Source: Caulobacter sp.
GTDB lineage: Bacteria > Pseudomonadota > Alphaproteobacteria > Caulobacterales > Caulobacteraceae
Assembly: GCA_017745235.1 (NCBI GenBank)
Contig: JAGHZU010000002.1
Coordinates: 248,001 to 312,000, forward strand
DNA: 64,000 nt
Direction: 5' to 3'
Shown here one piece after another: positions 46,586 through 54,988 of this stretch (position 1 is the first letter of the stretch; every line of letters starts with the position of its first letter). The notes beneath the pieces were generated by a model, which saw nothing but the letters and a program-made list of their open reading frames with translations, did no database searches and was not told where the DNA came from. A program made the position numbers and the translations under genes.

Positions 46586-47388
46586 AATCGCTTGGCCACG
46601 CCCACCACCAGTTCCAGGTCGGGGGTGTCGCTGTTGAGGCCGGCATAGGCCGAGAGATCCAGCTGCAGGTCGCGCACGGCGGGCGGCTGCCACGCCGCGG
46701 TCAGATCGAAGCTGGCCTGGGTCACGTGGCCGCCCGGATCGAGATCGCGATCGGCCCACAGCTCCGCGCCCAGAGACACGGGCCCGAACGACCGCCCGAC
46801 CCCGATCGCGCCGCCAAAGCCCGCATGCCGACCCGAGCCGTCGGAGTCCGCTCGCGCATCGATCTGCGGCGACAGGCTCAGCGACCAGGCTCCGTTCAAC
46901 GGCAGGGAAACCGGAACGACCACCCCGCCCTCCCACGCGCCGGAACCGATTCCATCGGAACCGACCGGCGCGCTGACGAACGGTTGCACCGCCAGCGAGA
47001 CGCCGTCGCCGCCGGGGTTTTTCAGCGACCATCGCACCGCCGCCGTCAGGTCGCCCACGCCGTCGGCCACAGAGGCTTGTCCCGAGGCGCGGTCCTTGGC
47101 GCGCACGTGCTCGTAGGCGTTCCAGGCCAGCTGGCCCTCGACCCGATCGGTCAAGCCCAGCCGCAGCTCCAATCCGCCATAGGTGACGTCGTCGACCGAA
47201 GCGCCGCCGCCCCGGCTGAAGGCCGCGTCGGCGACGCCCAGCTCGGCCTGGAAGCGGCCCCTGTCCATCACGCACGGCGGCGAGCCCTTGCCCGGCCGGT
47301 CGGCGCAGAAGTCGCGCGGCGCGTCCTGAGCCCGGGCCGCGCCGGCCAGAAGGAGAATGGAAAGGCCGGTGATCGTCGAAATCCGCAT
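46582..47388 (-). CDS. Exported outer-membrane protein, MetA-pathway-like transporter family
   Basis: A 268-residue protein with a signal peptide (cleavage after Ala-Arg-Ala near residue 20). The mature part is a beta-rich barrel: FQAELGVADAAFSR, DDVTYGGLELRLGLTDR, VADGVGDLTAAVRWSL, ending LVVGVAKRF with the terminal phenylalanine of outer-membrane proteins. The pattern is that of the Phenol_MetA_deg (PF13557-like) barrels, often annotated as transporter. Two cysteines (FCADRP and PPCVMD) may form a disulfide. The substrate is unknown. Confidence 0.8.
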   Translation of the reverse strand: MRISTITGLSILLLAGAARAQDAPRDFCADRPGKGSPPCVMDRGRFQAELGVADAAFSRGGGASVDDVTYGGLELRLGLTDRVEGQLAWNAYEHVRAKDRASGQASVADGVGDLTAAVRWSLKNPGGDGVSLAVQPFVSAPVGSDGIGSGAWEGGVVVPVSLPLNGAWSLSLSPQIDARADSDGSGRHAGFGGAIGVGRSFGPVSLGAELWADRDLDPGGHVTQASFDLTAAWQPPAVRDLQLDLSAYAGLNSDTPDLELVVGVAKRF

Positions 47389-47410
47389 GCCGTCCTCTCC
47401 CGTTTCGTTC

Positions 47411-48538
47411 TCAGAGGCTTTCGTAGGCCGCCCGGATCAGCCGCACGGCGCGGGGATCGCCGATCAGCTCGCTGCCCTGCTTGTTCATCACATAGGCCCC
47501 CGACACGCCCGTGGCGGGGTCGGCGAAGGCGCACGAACCACCCCAGCCGCTATGGCCGAAGGCGTCGGGCGTGGGGCCGTAGAAGAAGTTGGGCTCGTTG
47601 CGCATGAAGCCCGCCCCCCAGCTGATCACATAAGGCAGGACCAGATCCTGCCCGACGATCCGCTGGGCCCGCGCAGCCTCCATGGTCGCCGGCGACAGCA
47701 CCTCGACGCCATCCAGCTCGCCCCCGCTGGCCAGGGCGCCCATCAGCCGCGCCAGGGCCGGCGCGGTGGCGTGACCGTTGGCGCTGGGGATCTCGACCCG
47801 CCGCCATTCGGCCGTGCCGCGTCCGCCCGGCGCGGCCCACTTGGTCATGAAGGCGGCCTTCACCGCGTCGTTGATCGCTCCGAACTTCGGCAGGGCGGTC
47901 GGGCGCATCAGCTCGGCGCAGCGAGCATGCTCGCTGTCGGGCAGGCCGATCCAGAGGTCCAGGCCCAGCGGCCCGGCCAGATCCTCGCGCAGGGCCGTTC
48001 CCATGGTGCGGCCATCCACGCGACGGAAGATTTCACCGGCCGTGAAGCCGAAGGTGATGGGATGGTAGCCGCTGGCCGTTCCCACCGGCCACAGCGGAGC
48101 CATCGCGGCCAGCTTGGCGGTCGTGGCCTGCCAATCGAACCAGATGGCCGGGTCGGTCTCGTCCAGGAAACCGGCCAGGCCGTCCTGGTGCGACATCACC
48201 TGGCCCACCGTCACATCCTGCTTCCCGGCCTGGGCGAACTCAGGCCAGACAGAGGCCACGGTCTGGTCGTAGGACAGCCGCCCCTGGTCCACCAGGCGGG
48301 CGATGAGCAGGGCCGCCACGGCCTTGGTGGTCGAGAACAGGGGCGTCAGCGTGTCGGGGCCGAAGGCGACCTCGTGCTTGCGATCGGCGAACCCGCCCAT
48401 CAGGTCGACCACCACCTCGCCGCCGATCGCCAGCGAGAACCGCGCCCCCAGCTCGCCGCCGTTCTCGAAATTGGCCTCTAAGGCCTCGCGCACGGGGGAG
48501 AAGCGGTCGGGGCAGAAGCCGGTGATTTCGACGGTCAT
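47411..48538 (-). CDS. Serine hydrolase, class C beta-lactamase / esterase EstB family
   Basis: A 375-residue penicillin-binding-protein-fold hydrolase without a signal peptide. The Ser69-Thr-Thr-Lys72 motif is in LFSTTKAVAAL, the Tyr motif is SGYHPITFG (Tyr followed by His rather than Ser/Ala-Asn), and HSG is in FGHSGWGGS. Lack of export and the altered second motif point to a cytosolic esterase or peptidase instead of an antibiotic resistance enzyme. It is 22 bases upstream of the outer-membrane gene and follows pdxY with 10 bases between. Confidence 0.9.
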   Translation of the reverse strand: MTVEITGFCPDRFSPVREALEANFENGGELGARFSLAIGGEVVVDLMGGFADRKHEVAFGPDTLTPLFSTTKAVAALLIARLVDQGRLSYDQTVASVWPEFAQAGKQDVTVGQVMSHQDGLAGFLDETDPAIWFDWQATTAKLAAMAPLWPVGTASGYHPITFGFTAGEIFRRVDGRTMGTALREDLAGPLGLDLWIGLPDSEHARCAELMRPTALPKFGAINDAVKAAFMTKWAAPGGRGTAEWRRVEIPSANGHATAPALARLMGALASGGELDGVEVLSPATMEAARAQRIVGQDLVLPYVISWGAGFMRNEPNFFYGPTPDAFGHSGWGGSCAFADPATGVSGAYVMNKQGSELIGDPRAVRLIRAAYESL

Positions 48539-48548
48539 GGAACGCTCC

Positions 48549-49409
48549 CTAGGCCAGACGCTCGATGCGGACGCTGGGCGAGGTCTGCTTGATGCGGGCG
48601 GCCATGCCCACGATCGGCAGTTCGGGGGCGTTCCAGATGTTGGCGGCGGTCACTGTCTCGGCCACGCCGCCGACGGCGCGGGCCAGGCCGTACGAAATGG
48701 TCTGCCCTTCCAGGATCGAGGCCGCGTAAAGGGCCGTCAACAGGTCGCCGGTCCCGCTGGGCGAGCGTTCGGCCTTGGCGTGGGCGGCCAGCCAGGCCTC
48801 CTTGCGATCGACATAGACCACGCCGATCTCGGCCCCGCGCTGTACGGACGACACCAGGGTCGGCTTGTTCAGGAGGCGTCCAGCGCGCACCGCCGCGTGC
48901 GGATCGCGCGAATCCGCGCCGGTCAGGCGCTGCAGTTCCCAGGCGTTGCAGGCCACGACGTCGGCGCGCGGGATCAGGTCGCTGGCGATCGCCTCGGCCA
49001 CCTCGGCCGGAACGTAGAGCCCCTTGCCGGCGTCGCCCATGGTGGGATCGATGACCACGGTCGGCCTGCGGGCGGCGCCCCCTTGCGGCGGGTTGTGCCG
49101 GGGCGCGGCGCGGACGGCGTCAATGGTCCGGGCCGCGGCGCGCACCTGGGCCGCGCTGGCGAAATAGCCGGTGATCACCACGTCGGTCAGCGCGAACAGG
49201 CCGTTGGCCTCGATGCCGTCCAACATGCCCTCGACCACCTCGATCGGCGCGGGCGCGCCGCCGGGGATGCCCCAGCCCGGGTGGCGGCCATACAGCACGG
49301 TCGGCACGACCATCGAGTCGATACGGAACTGCACCAGGGCGGCGGCCTGGGCCGACGCGCCGACCTGGCTGCCGGCGACGTGGCTGGAAATGATCAGAGC
49401 GAGCGGCAT
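48549..49409 (-). CDS. pdxY: Pyridoxal kinase PdxY
   Basis: A 286-residue kinase of the vitamin B6 salvage pathway. Motifs: SSHVAGSQVGASA at the N-terminus, VIDPTMGDAGKGLYV (Mg-ATP) and PSGTGDLLTAL with the catalytic Asp. The start is ATG 49409; the frame is open upstream but without a ribosome site or conserved sequence. It would phosphorylate pyridoxal to pyridoxal phosphate, needed by the aminotransferases in this window among others. It is the first of a probable three-gene series with the hydrolase and outer-membrane genes. Confidence 0.94.
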   Translation of the reverse strand: MPLALIISSHVAGSQVGASAQAAALVQFRIDSMVVPTVLYGRHPGWGIPGGAPAPIEVVEGMLDGIEANGLFALTDVVITGYFASAAQVRAAARTIDAVRAAPRHNPPQGGAARRPTVVIDPTMGDAGKGLYVPAEVAEAIASDLIPRADVVACNAWELQRLTGADSRDPHAAVRAGRLLNKPTLVSSVQRGAEIGVVYVDRKEAWLAAHAKAERSPSGTGDLLTALYAASILEGQTISYGLARAVGGVAETVTAANIWNAPELPIVGMAARIKQTSPSVRIERLA

Positions 49410-49533
49410 GACTAGCGGCTTAGCGGAGCATTGCGGACTTGAATAGGGCAAGCGGGGCCATGAACACCGAACTCCTCGCGCAACGTCGGCGTCTCCTTGT
49501 CCGAGCATCCCAACCCTTACTCAACCGCAAAAC

Positions 49534-49566
49534 AAAAAGGGCCCGCCGCGTTTCCGCGACGGGCCC
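49534..49566 (-). terminator. Rho-independent terminator of ahcY
   Basis: On the minus strand GGGCCCGTCGCG-GAAA-CGCGGCGGGCCC forms a 12-bp stem (one G-T pair) with a GAAA loop, followed directly by TTTTTGTTTTG. It starts 26 bases after the ahcY stop. This is the clearest intrinsic terminator in the window. Confidence 0.92.
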
Positions 49567-49591
49567 TTCGGGCTGGCGGTGAAGCCTGGCC

Positions 49592-50983
49592 TTAGTAGCG
49601 GTAGTGGTCCGGCTTGAACGGGCCGGCTTCCGGCACGCCAATGTAGTCGGCCTGTTCCTTGTTCAGCTTCGAGAGCTTGGCGCCCAGCTTGGCCAGGTGG
49701 AGGAAGGCGACCTTCTCGTCCAGGTGCTTGGGCAGGGTGTAGACTTCGTTCTTGTACGCGCCCTTGTTGGTCCACAGCTCGATCTGGGCCAGGGTCTGGT
49801 TGGTGAACGAGGCCGACATCACGAACGAGGGGTGGCCCGTGGCGTTGCCCAGGTTCACCAGGCGGCCTTCCGACAGCAGGATGATCTTCTTGCCGTCCGG
49901 GAATTCCACGTGGTGGACCTGCGGCTTGATTTCATCCCACTTGAAGTTCTTCAGGCCGGCGACCTGAATTTCAGAGTCGAAGTGGCCGATGTTGCAGACG
50001 ATGGCGTTGTTCTTCATCCGGCGCATGTGGTCGACGGTGATGACGTCCTTGTTGCCGGTCGCCGTCACGTAGATGTCGGCCTTGTCGGCGACGTCGTCCA
50101 GGGTCTGGACCTCATAGCCTTCCATCGCCGCCTGCAGGGCGCAGATCGGGTCGATCTCGGTGACGATCACGCGGGCGCCGCCCTGGCGCAGCGAAGCGGC
50201 CGAGCCCTTGCCCACGTCGCCGTAGCCGCAGACCACCGCGACCTTGCCCGACAGCATCACGTCGGTGCCGCGGCGGATGGCGTCGACCAGCGATTCACGG
50301 CAGCCGTACAGGTTGTCGAACTTCGACTTGGTGACGCTGTCGTTGACGTTGATGGCCGGGAAGGGCAGTTCGCCCTTGGCGGCCATCTGATACAGGCGGT
50401 GCACGCCCGTGGTGGTTTCTTCCGACACCCCGCCGATGGCGTCGCGGATGGCCGAGTAGAAGCCCGGCTTTTCGGCCAGGTAGCGCTTCATGACGGTGAA
50501 GAGGGCTTCTTCTTCCTCGTTCTGCGGATTGTTGAGGATCGAGGGATCCTTCTCGGCCTTCGGGCCCAGCACGCAGAGCAGGGTGGCGTCGCCGCCGTCG
50601 TCCAGGATCAGGTTCGGGTAGCCGCCGTCGTGCCACTCGAAGATCTTGTGGGCGTATTCCCAGTACTCCACCAGGTTCTCACCCTTGAAGGCGAAGACCG
50701 GGATGCCGGCGGCGGCGATGGCGGCCGCGGCGTGGTCCTGGGTCGAGAAGATGTTGCACGAAGCCCAGCGCACTTCGGCGCCCAGGGCGACCAGGGTCTC
50801 GATGAGGACGCCGGTCTGAATGGTCATGTGCAGGCTGCCGGCGATGCGGGCGCCCTTCAGGATCTGCTGCGGACCGTACTCGGCGCGCGTGGCCATCAGG
50901 CCCGGCATTTCGGTCTCGGCGATGGCGAGTTCCTTGCGGCCGAAATCGGCGAGCGAGATGTCCTTGACGATGTAGTCGGCCAC
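49592..50983 (-). CDS. ahcY: Adenosylhomocysteinase
   Basis: A 463-residue enzyme that splits S-adenosylhomocysteine into adenosine and homocysteine, which relieves product inhibition of methyltransferases. Motifs: the N-terminal [29 protein letters not shown], the NAD site [13 protein letters not shown] and the end [10 protein letters not shown]. The length is that of the bacterial form with the internal insertion. The start is GTG 50983, set by CAGGAG about eight bases upstream. A promoter lies at 51018-51047 and a strong terminator follows. Confidence 0.98.
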   Translation of the reverse strand: MADYIVKDISLADFGRKELAIAETEMPGLMATRAEYGPQQILKGARIAGSLHMTIQTGVLIETLVALGAEVRWASCNIFSTQDHAAAAIAAAGIPVFAFKGENLVEYWEYAHKIFEWHDGGYPNLILDDGGDATLLCVLGPKAEKDPSILNNPQNEEEEALFTVMKRYLAEKPGFYSAIRDAIGGVSEETTTGVHRLYQMAAKGELPFPAINVNDSVTKSKFDNLYGCRESLVDAIRRGTDVMLSGKVAVVCGYGDVGKGSAASLRQGGARVIVTEIDPICALQAAMEGYEVQTLDDVADKADIYVTATGNKDVITVDHMRRMKNNAIVCNIGHFDSEIQVAGLKNFKWDEIKPQVHHVEFPDGKKIILLSEGRLVNLGNATGHPSFVMSASFTNQTLAQIELWTNKGAYKNEVYTLPKHLDEKVAFLHLAKLGAKLSKLNKEQADYIGVPEAGPFKPDHYRY

Positions 50984-51017
50984 GGTCGGCTCCTGCGGTC
51001 GGGGGGTGTCTTGGGCG

Positions 51018-51047
51018 GTCTATACCGCGCCCCGCCGCTTCTCGCAA
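51018..51047 (-). promoter_or_regulatory. Likely housekeeping promoter of ahcY
   Basis: On the minus strand TTGCGAG (51047-51041), 14 bases, then GGTATAGAC (51026-51018) resembles the Caulobacter sigma-70 boxes. Transcription would begin near 51011, giving a leader of about 28 bases. That is too short for an S-adenosylhomocysteine riboswitch. Confidence 0.5.
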
Positions 51048-51066
51048 TTAAGGCATAAGGATTTCT

Positions 51067-52578
51067 TTATATGCCTTGCCAGAACCGCTTGGCCTCGGCG
51101 AAGGCGTCATGGGCGGCCTGGGCCTCGTCCAGCAGGCCGGCCTCGTGCTCGGCGAAGCCGGCGGTCAGGGCGCCGGCGGCGAAGGCGGCCTTGGGATCCT
51201 CGCACGAAAGGGACACCGATCGCGCCAGGGCTTCGCGCGCGGCCAGGTCGTTGAGCGCCCCCAGGGCGTCCTGAAGGCGCGAGATCGCCTCGCCGAAGGC
51301 CTCGACGCGCTTGGGATGATCGGGGAACAGCGGCGCCAAGTCCTGGGCGGCGTAGCGCAGGACCTTGCCCCGGATGCGCAGACGGTGGCGCTCGAACGGC
51401 TCCAGCCGGGCCAGATGCCGTCCGCCCTTGCGCAGCTTGCGTCGCTGCTTGTCGAGGAAGCGGGCCGCGAAGGCCCCGGCCGGGCGTTCGCGGTCCTTGG
51501 CCAGGCTCGCGTCCGTCGTCCAGGTCCCCGCCTCCAGCCAGGCGGCGGCTTCCAGGGCCAGGGCGCGATAGCGAGAGGTCTCAACCGCCGCCAGCGCCTT
51601 GGCGTAGGCGGCGGTCTGGGCCTCCAGCAGGGCCCGCCCGAACGCCGCCAGCGCCTCGGCGTCTTCCGGCGCGGCCGCCTCCGCCTCGGCGGCCGGGCGC
51701 CAGACGTCGGCGATGAAGACGTCCAGCTCGCGGGCCGGCCCCAGGGTGTTCGCCAGCCACTTCAACTCGGCCTTCACATGGCGGGCGTCGGGCGCGCTGG
51801 CCAGGGGCTTGAAGATCTTCAGCAGGGCGCGGAACCGGCGGGCCGCCACCCGCAGCCTGTGCAGCCGCTCGGGGCCGGGTCGTTCGGCCAGGGCCTCGGC
51901 GGCCGCGCAAAGCCGGTCCAGCGCCTCCCGGCCCAGGGCCTGCAAGGCCTGGGCGGTGGAGGCGCCGGCCTCGAAGGTCGGTCCCGAACGCTGGCGGTCC
52001 TCCTCGCCGCGGGCCAGCGCGTAGCCGCGCTCGGCCTTGCTGACCAGCGACAGGCGCAAGGGCGCGTGGGCGGCCAGATCGCGGGCCAGGTCGAACAGCA
52101 CGCGTGGCGCGCCGGCCTTGAGCTCCAGCTCCAGTTCGCTGACGGGCGCGCGGCGGTCGTCGGCCCGCAGTTCGCCCTGGTCGAGGGCGGCCTCGATCAC
52201 CGCCCCGTCCCGCTCGATCAGGCGTACGGTGCGGCGCACGTTCGTGGCGAAGACCGGAGCCAGGGCGTCGCCGTTGATGACCTGGGCGGCCGGGGTCCGG
52301 GCCAGCAGCTCGCGGTCGGGCTCCGGCCCCTCGACCGTGCTTTCCCATTCGCCCCGCGCGAACACGCCGCCGGCCGAAGCCGACTTCAGGGTCTGCTTGC
52401 GGCCGTTCTCGCCGTCGCGGATGCGCAGGCCGAAACCGGCGCGGCGCAGGGCGTGGTCGGGGGTATCGAAATAGATGGCGTCGAGCTGTCGAACCGCCTC
52501 CCGGCCCGCCAGACGGGCCAGGACATCGTTCGAAGCCTCCGGGGCGATCAGGAACTTCAGCTCGATTTCGTGGTCCAT
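51067..52578 (-). CDS. CYTH-CHAD domain protein (triphosphatase / polyphosphate-linked)
   Basis: A 503-residue protein with an N-terminal CYTH domain (about 1-200) and a C-terminal CHAD domain (about 215-500). The CYTH signature Glu-x-Glu-x-Lys is at EIELKF right at the start, and the tunnel residues appear in LRIRDGENGRKQTLKS. CHAD is a helical bundle with conserved His/Arg, here RLHRLRVAARRFRALLKIF and HRLRIRGKVLRYAA, and binds polyphosphate. E. coli YgiF with the same layout hydrolyses inorganic triphosphate. Start ATG 52578 has a weak ribosome site. It is divergent from bioB. Confidence 0.92.
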   Translation of the reverse strand: MDHEIELKFLIAPEASNDVLARLAGREAVRQLDAIYFDTPDHALRRAGFGLRIRDGENGRKQTLKSASAGGVFARGEWESTVEGPEPDRELLARTPAAQVINGDALAPVFATNVRRTVRLIERDGAVIEAALDQGELRADDRRAPVSELELELKAGAPRVLFDLARDLAAHAPLRLSLVSKAERGYALARGEEDRQRSGPTFEAGASTAQALQALGREALDRLCAAAEALAERPGPERLHRLRVAARRFRALLKIFKPLASAPDARHVKAELKWLANTLGPARELDVFIADVWRPAAEAEAAAPEDAEALAAFGRALLEAQTAAYAKALAAVETSRYRALALEAAAWLEAGTWTTDASLAKDRERPAGAFAARFLDKQRRKLRKGGRHLARLEPFERHRLRIRGKVLRYAAQDLAPLFPDHPKRVEAFGEAISRLQDALGALNDLAAREALARSVSLSCEDPKAAFAAGALTAGFAEHEAGLLDEAQAAHDAFAEAKRFWQGI

Positions 52579-52711
52579 CTGAAGACTATAACCAGCCAGG
52601 AAGGCTTTGGCTCCCTCACGCAAGCCATGGGGGTATGCAAGGCGCGAACCCTTGCGCCACTCACGTTCGGCGTGCTTGCCAATCGTTGTGCCGGAGTCCA
52701 CATCTCCCGCC

Positions 52712-53734
52712 ATGACGCAGATCAATTCCGCACAGCCCCGCCACGACTGGACGCTTCCCGAGGTGGAGGCCCTGTTCGACCTGCCGTTCATGGAACTGGT
52801 CTTCCAGGCCGCCACCGTGCACCGGGCCTGGTTCGACCCGTCGGAGATGCAGATCTCGCAGCTGCTGTCGGTCAAGACCGGCGGCTGCGCCGAGAACTGC
52901 GGCTATTGCAGCCAGAGCGCCCACTTCAAGACCGGCCTGAAGGCCGAAAAGCTGATGGAGCCGGCCGTGGTGATCGCCAAGGCCAAGGCCGCCCGCGACG
53001 GCGGCGCCCAGCGCTTCTGCATGGGCGCGGCCTGGCGCGAACTGAAGGACCGCGACCTGCCCAAGCTCGCCGAGATGATCGGCGGAGTGAAGGCGTTGGG
53101 CATGGAGACCTGCGCGACCCTGGGCATGCTGACGGCCGAACAGGCCCAGCAACTGAAGGACGCAGGCCTGGACTATTACAACCACAACCTCGACACCGGC
53201 CCCGACTACTACGCCGACGTGGTGACCACCCGCACCTACCAGGAGCGCCTGGACACCCTGGCCCACGTCCGCGACGCGGGCATGAGCACCTGCTGCGGCG
53301 GCATCGTGGGCATGGGCGAGATGCGCCGCGATCGCGCCGGCCTGCTGCATCAGCTGGCCACCCTGCCGGCCCACCCCGACAGCCTGCCGATCAACGGCCT
53401 GGTGCCGATCAGCGGCACCCCGCTGGGCGACCAGATCCTGGCCGACGACGCCAAGGCCATCGATTCCATCGAGTTCGTGCGCACGATCGCGGTGGCCCGC
53501 ATCGTCTGCCCCAAGGCGATGGTGCGCCTGTCGGCCGGCCGTGAAGGCATGAGCCGCGACCTGCAGGCCCTGTGCTTCATGGCCGGCGCCAACTCGATCT
53601 TCGTCGGCGGCAAGCTGCTGACCACGCCCCTGCCCGGCCAGGACGAGGACAGCCGCCTGTTCCAGGACCTGGACCTGCGTCCGATGGCCATGACCAAGGC
53701 CGTGCTCGCACCCGAAACCGTGGCGGCGGAATAG
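52712..53734 (+). CDS. bioB: Biotin synthase BioB
   Basis: A 340-residue radical SAM enzyme that inserts sulfur into dethiobiotin. The 4Fe-4S ligands are Cys59, Cys63 and Cys66 ([12 protein letters not shown]). The 2Fe-2S ligands lie in [10 protein letters not shown] and CATLGML and near [12 protein letters not shown], and the Arg ligand is in MVRLSAGRE. The other biotin genes are not here, so bioB is separate from them in this genome. ATG 52712 lacks a clear ribosome site; the open frame upstream is antisense to the CYTH gene promoter region. Confidence 0.97.
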   Translation: MTQINSAQPRHDWTLPEVEALFDLPFMELVFQAATVHRAWFDPSEMQISQLLSVKTGGCAENCGYCSQSAHFKTGLKAEKLMEPAVVIAKAKAARDGGAQRFCMGAAWRELKDRDLPKLAEMIGGVKALGMETCATLGMLTAEQAQQLKDAGLDYYNHNLDTGPDYYADVVTTRTYQERLDTLAHVRDAGMSTCCGGIVGMGEMRRDRAGLLHQLATLPAHPDSLPINGLVPISGTPLGDQILADDAKAIDSIEFVRTIAVARIVCPKAMVRLSAGREGMSRDLQALCFMAGANSIFVGGKLLTTPLPGQDEDSRLFQDLDLRPMAMTKAVLAPETVAAE

Positions 53735-53764
53735 GGGGCAACCCCTCTTTCGTTTCAGGGAAAG

Positions 53765-53792
53765 CGTCCGCCTCCTCCAACGGGGGCGGACG
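53765..53792. terminator. Hairpin between bioB and the HPr gene
   Basis: CGTCCGCCTCC pairs with GGGGGCGGACG (11 bp, one G-T pair) around a six-base loop, midway between two convergent stops. No T-run is present on either side, so it is a probable shared structure-type terminator. Confidence 0.5.
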
Positions 53793-53799
53793 AACGGTC

Positions 53800-54078
53800 C
53801 TACCGTTCCTCGTCGAAGCGGTTGGCGACCAGCTCGACCAGGGCCTCGACGGCGGCGTCGGCCTCAGGTCCCTCGGCGGCGATGTCGATGGTGGAGCCGA
53901 TGCCGGCGGCCAGCATCATCAGGCCCATGATCGAGCGAGCGTCCACGCTGGAGCCGTCGCGCGCGACCGTCACCTCGGCGTCGAACCCCGAGGCCAGCTT
54001 GACGAACTTGGCCGAGGCGCGGGCGTGCAGCCCCCGCTCGTTGACGATCTCGACCGTGCGCGCCGCCATGCGACTCAT
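53800..54078 (-). CDS. ptsH: HPr phosphocarrier protein
   Basis: A 92-residue HPr. His18 in ERGLHARASAKFV is the phosphorylated histidine; Ser49 in SSVDARSIMGLMML corresponds to the regulatory Ser46 that HPr kinase modifies. The start is ATG 54078, which overlaps the EIIA stop as ATGA and follows GGGAG; a second ATG three codons later is possible. With no sugar permease around, this belongs to a regulatory PTS. It is the last gene of the chvI-chvG-hprK-EIIA operon. Confidence 0.95.
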   Translation of the reverse strand: MSRMAARTVEIVNERGLHARASAKFVKLASGFDAEVTVARDGSSVDARSIMGLMMLAAGIGSTIDIAAEGPEADAAVEALVELVANRFDEER

Positions 54079-54479
54079 TTTTCTCCCGCCAGCACGTAGG
54101 AGGCCACGGAGATATACTTGCGTCCAGCCTCCTGGGCGTGGGCGACGCATGTCTGCAGGGTCTCGCGCTGGCGCACGCTGGCCAGCTTGATCAGCATGGG
54201 CAGGTTCAGCCCGGCGATCACCTCGGCCTTGGTCTGCTCCATCACCGAAATGGCCAGGTTCGACGGCGTGCCGCCGAACATGTCGGTCAGCAGAATCACC
54301 CCGCCGCCGTCGTCGACGCCGGCGCACGCCTTCAGGATGTCGGCCCGGCGACGCTCCATGTCGTCCTCTGGACCGATGCAGATGGCCACGACCGCGCTCT
54401 GCGGCCCGACCACATGCTCCATGGCGGAGACAAACTCTTCCGCCAGACGCCCGTGTGTAACGATCACGAGCCCGATCAT
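54075..54479 (-). CDS. PTS EIIA component, mannose family
   Basis: A 134-residue EIIA of the mannose (ManX/PtsM) class. The phosphorylated His9 is in IVTHGRLAEEF, and the fold block LLTDMFGGTPSNLA is diagnostic. No EIIB, EIIC or EIID is near, so the domain probably regulates rather than transports, as in other alphaproteobacteria where it sits beside HprK and HPr. ATG 54479. It overlaps the HPr gene by four bases; 74 bases separate it from hprK. Confidence 0.95.
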   Translation of the reverse strand: MIGLVIVTHGRLAEEFVSAMEHVVGPQSAVVAICIGPEDDMERRRADILKACAGVDDGGGVILLTDMFGGTPSNLAISVMEQTKAEVIAGLNLPMLIKLASVRQRETLQTCVAHAQEAGRKYISVASYVLAGEK

Positions 54480-54506
54480 GTCTGACTTCTCAAACGGGAT
54501 CCCCTA

Positions 54507-54537
54507 ACCCGTGGCGGCAGGGAGGCGCCGCGCGGGT
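54507..54537 (-). other. Imperfect hairpin between hprK and the EIIA gene
   Basis: ACCCG (54507-54511) pairs with CGGGT (54533-54537), and inside it GCGGC (54514-54518) with GCCGC (54527-54531). It occupies the only real gap in the five-gene operon and might reduce or adjust expression of EIIA and HPr relative to the upstream genes. Confidence 0.3.
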
Positions 54538-54553
54538 GGTCTTGATACGCTTG

Positions 54554-54988
54554 TTAGTCGGCGACTCCAAGATGCTCCAACATGCGACTGACTTTCGCCG
54601 GGGCGGCGGGTTCCAGGGGCCACAGGTCGAGCACCGGCGTCGCGACGCCTTCGACAACCTCATATCTGGGGTCCGGCAGGCGCTCCACCCCCTGCGACCG
54701 ATCCACGCAGCGCACCAGCAGGCGAACGCGGCAGAAGGTCAGATGCGGCTGGGGCAGGACCCCGACCCCCCGGACCTCGATCAGACCGTCCAGGGTCGCG
54801 GGCGCCCGGCCGAACACGGCGCCGTTGGAAACGAAGGTCTCGACCCGGTCGTCGGCCACCAGCCGGAAGCCCTGGTCCAGGGCGCGCAGGGCCAGGTCGC
54901 TCTTGCCCACCCCCGAGGGGCCCTCGATCAGCGCCCCGGCCCACGAGCCGGCGATCCGGCGGGCGATCAGCCCGGCATGGCGGATCAT
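54554..54988 (-). CDS. hprK: HPr kinase/phosphorylase, short alphaproteobacterial form
   Basis: A 144-residue protein that equals the C-terminal catalytic domain of HprK; the N-terminal domain of Gram-positive HprK (total about 310 residues) is absent, as usual in alphaproteobacteria. Walker A is EGPSGVGKSDLA (residues 22-33), and LIEVRGVGVLP is the HprK signature. It would phosphorylate HPr on serine (Ser49 of the downstream gene). The ATG overlaps the chvG stop as ATGA. Confidence 0.94.
   Translation of the reverse strand: MIRHAGLIARRIAGSWAGALIEGPSGVGKSDLALRALDQGFRLVADDRVETFVSNGAVFGRAPATLDGLIEVRGVGVLPQPHLTFCRVRLLVRCVDRSQGVERLPDPRYEVVEGVATPVLDLWPLEPAAPAKVSRMLEHLGVAD

Noticed and set aside
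47411..48538. An antibiotic-resistance beta-lactamase
   Set aside because: There is no signal peptide, the second active-site motif is not Tyr-x-Asn, and the gene is embedded in housekeeping genes. An esterase or peptidase is more likely.
50984..51066. An S-adenosylhomocysteine riboswitch before ahcY
   Set aside because: The likely transcript start leaves a leader of only about 28 bases, and the conserved SAH-riboswitch core is not seen.
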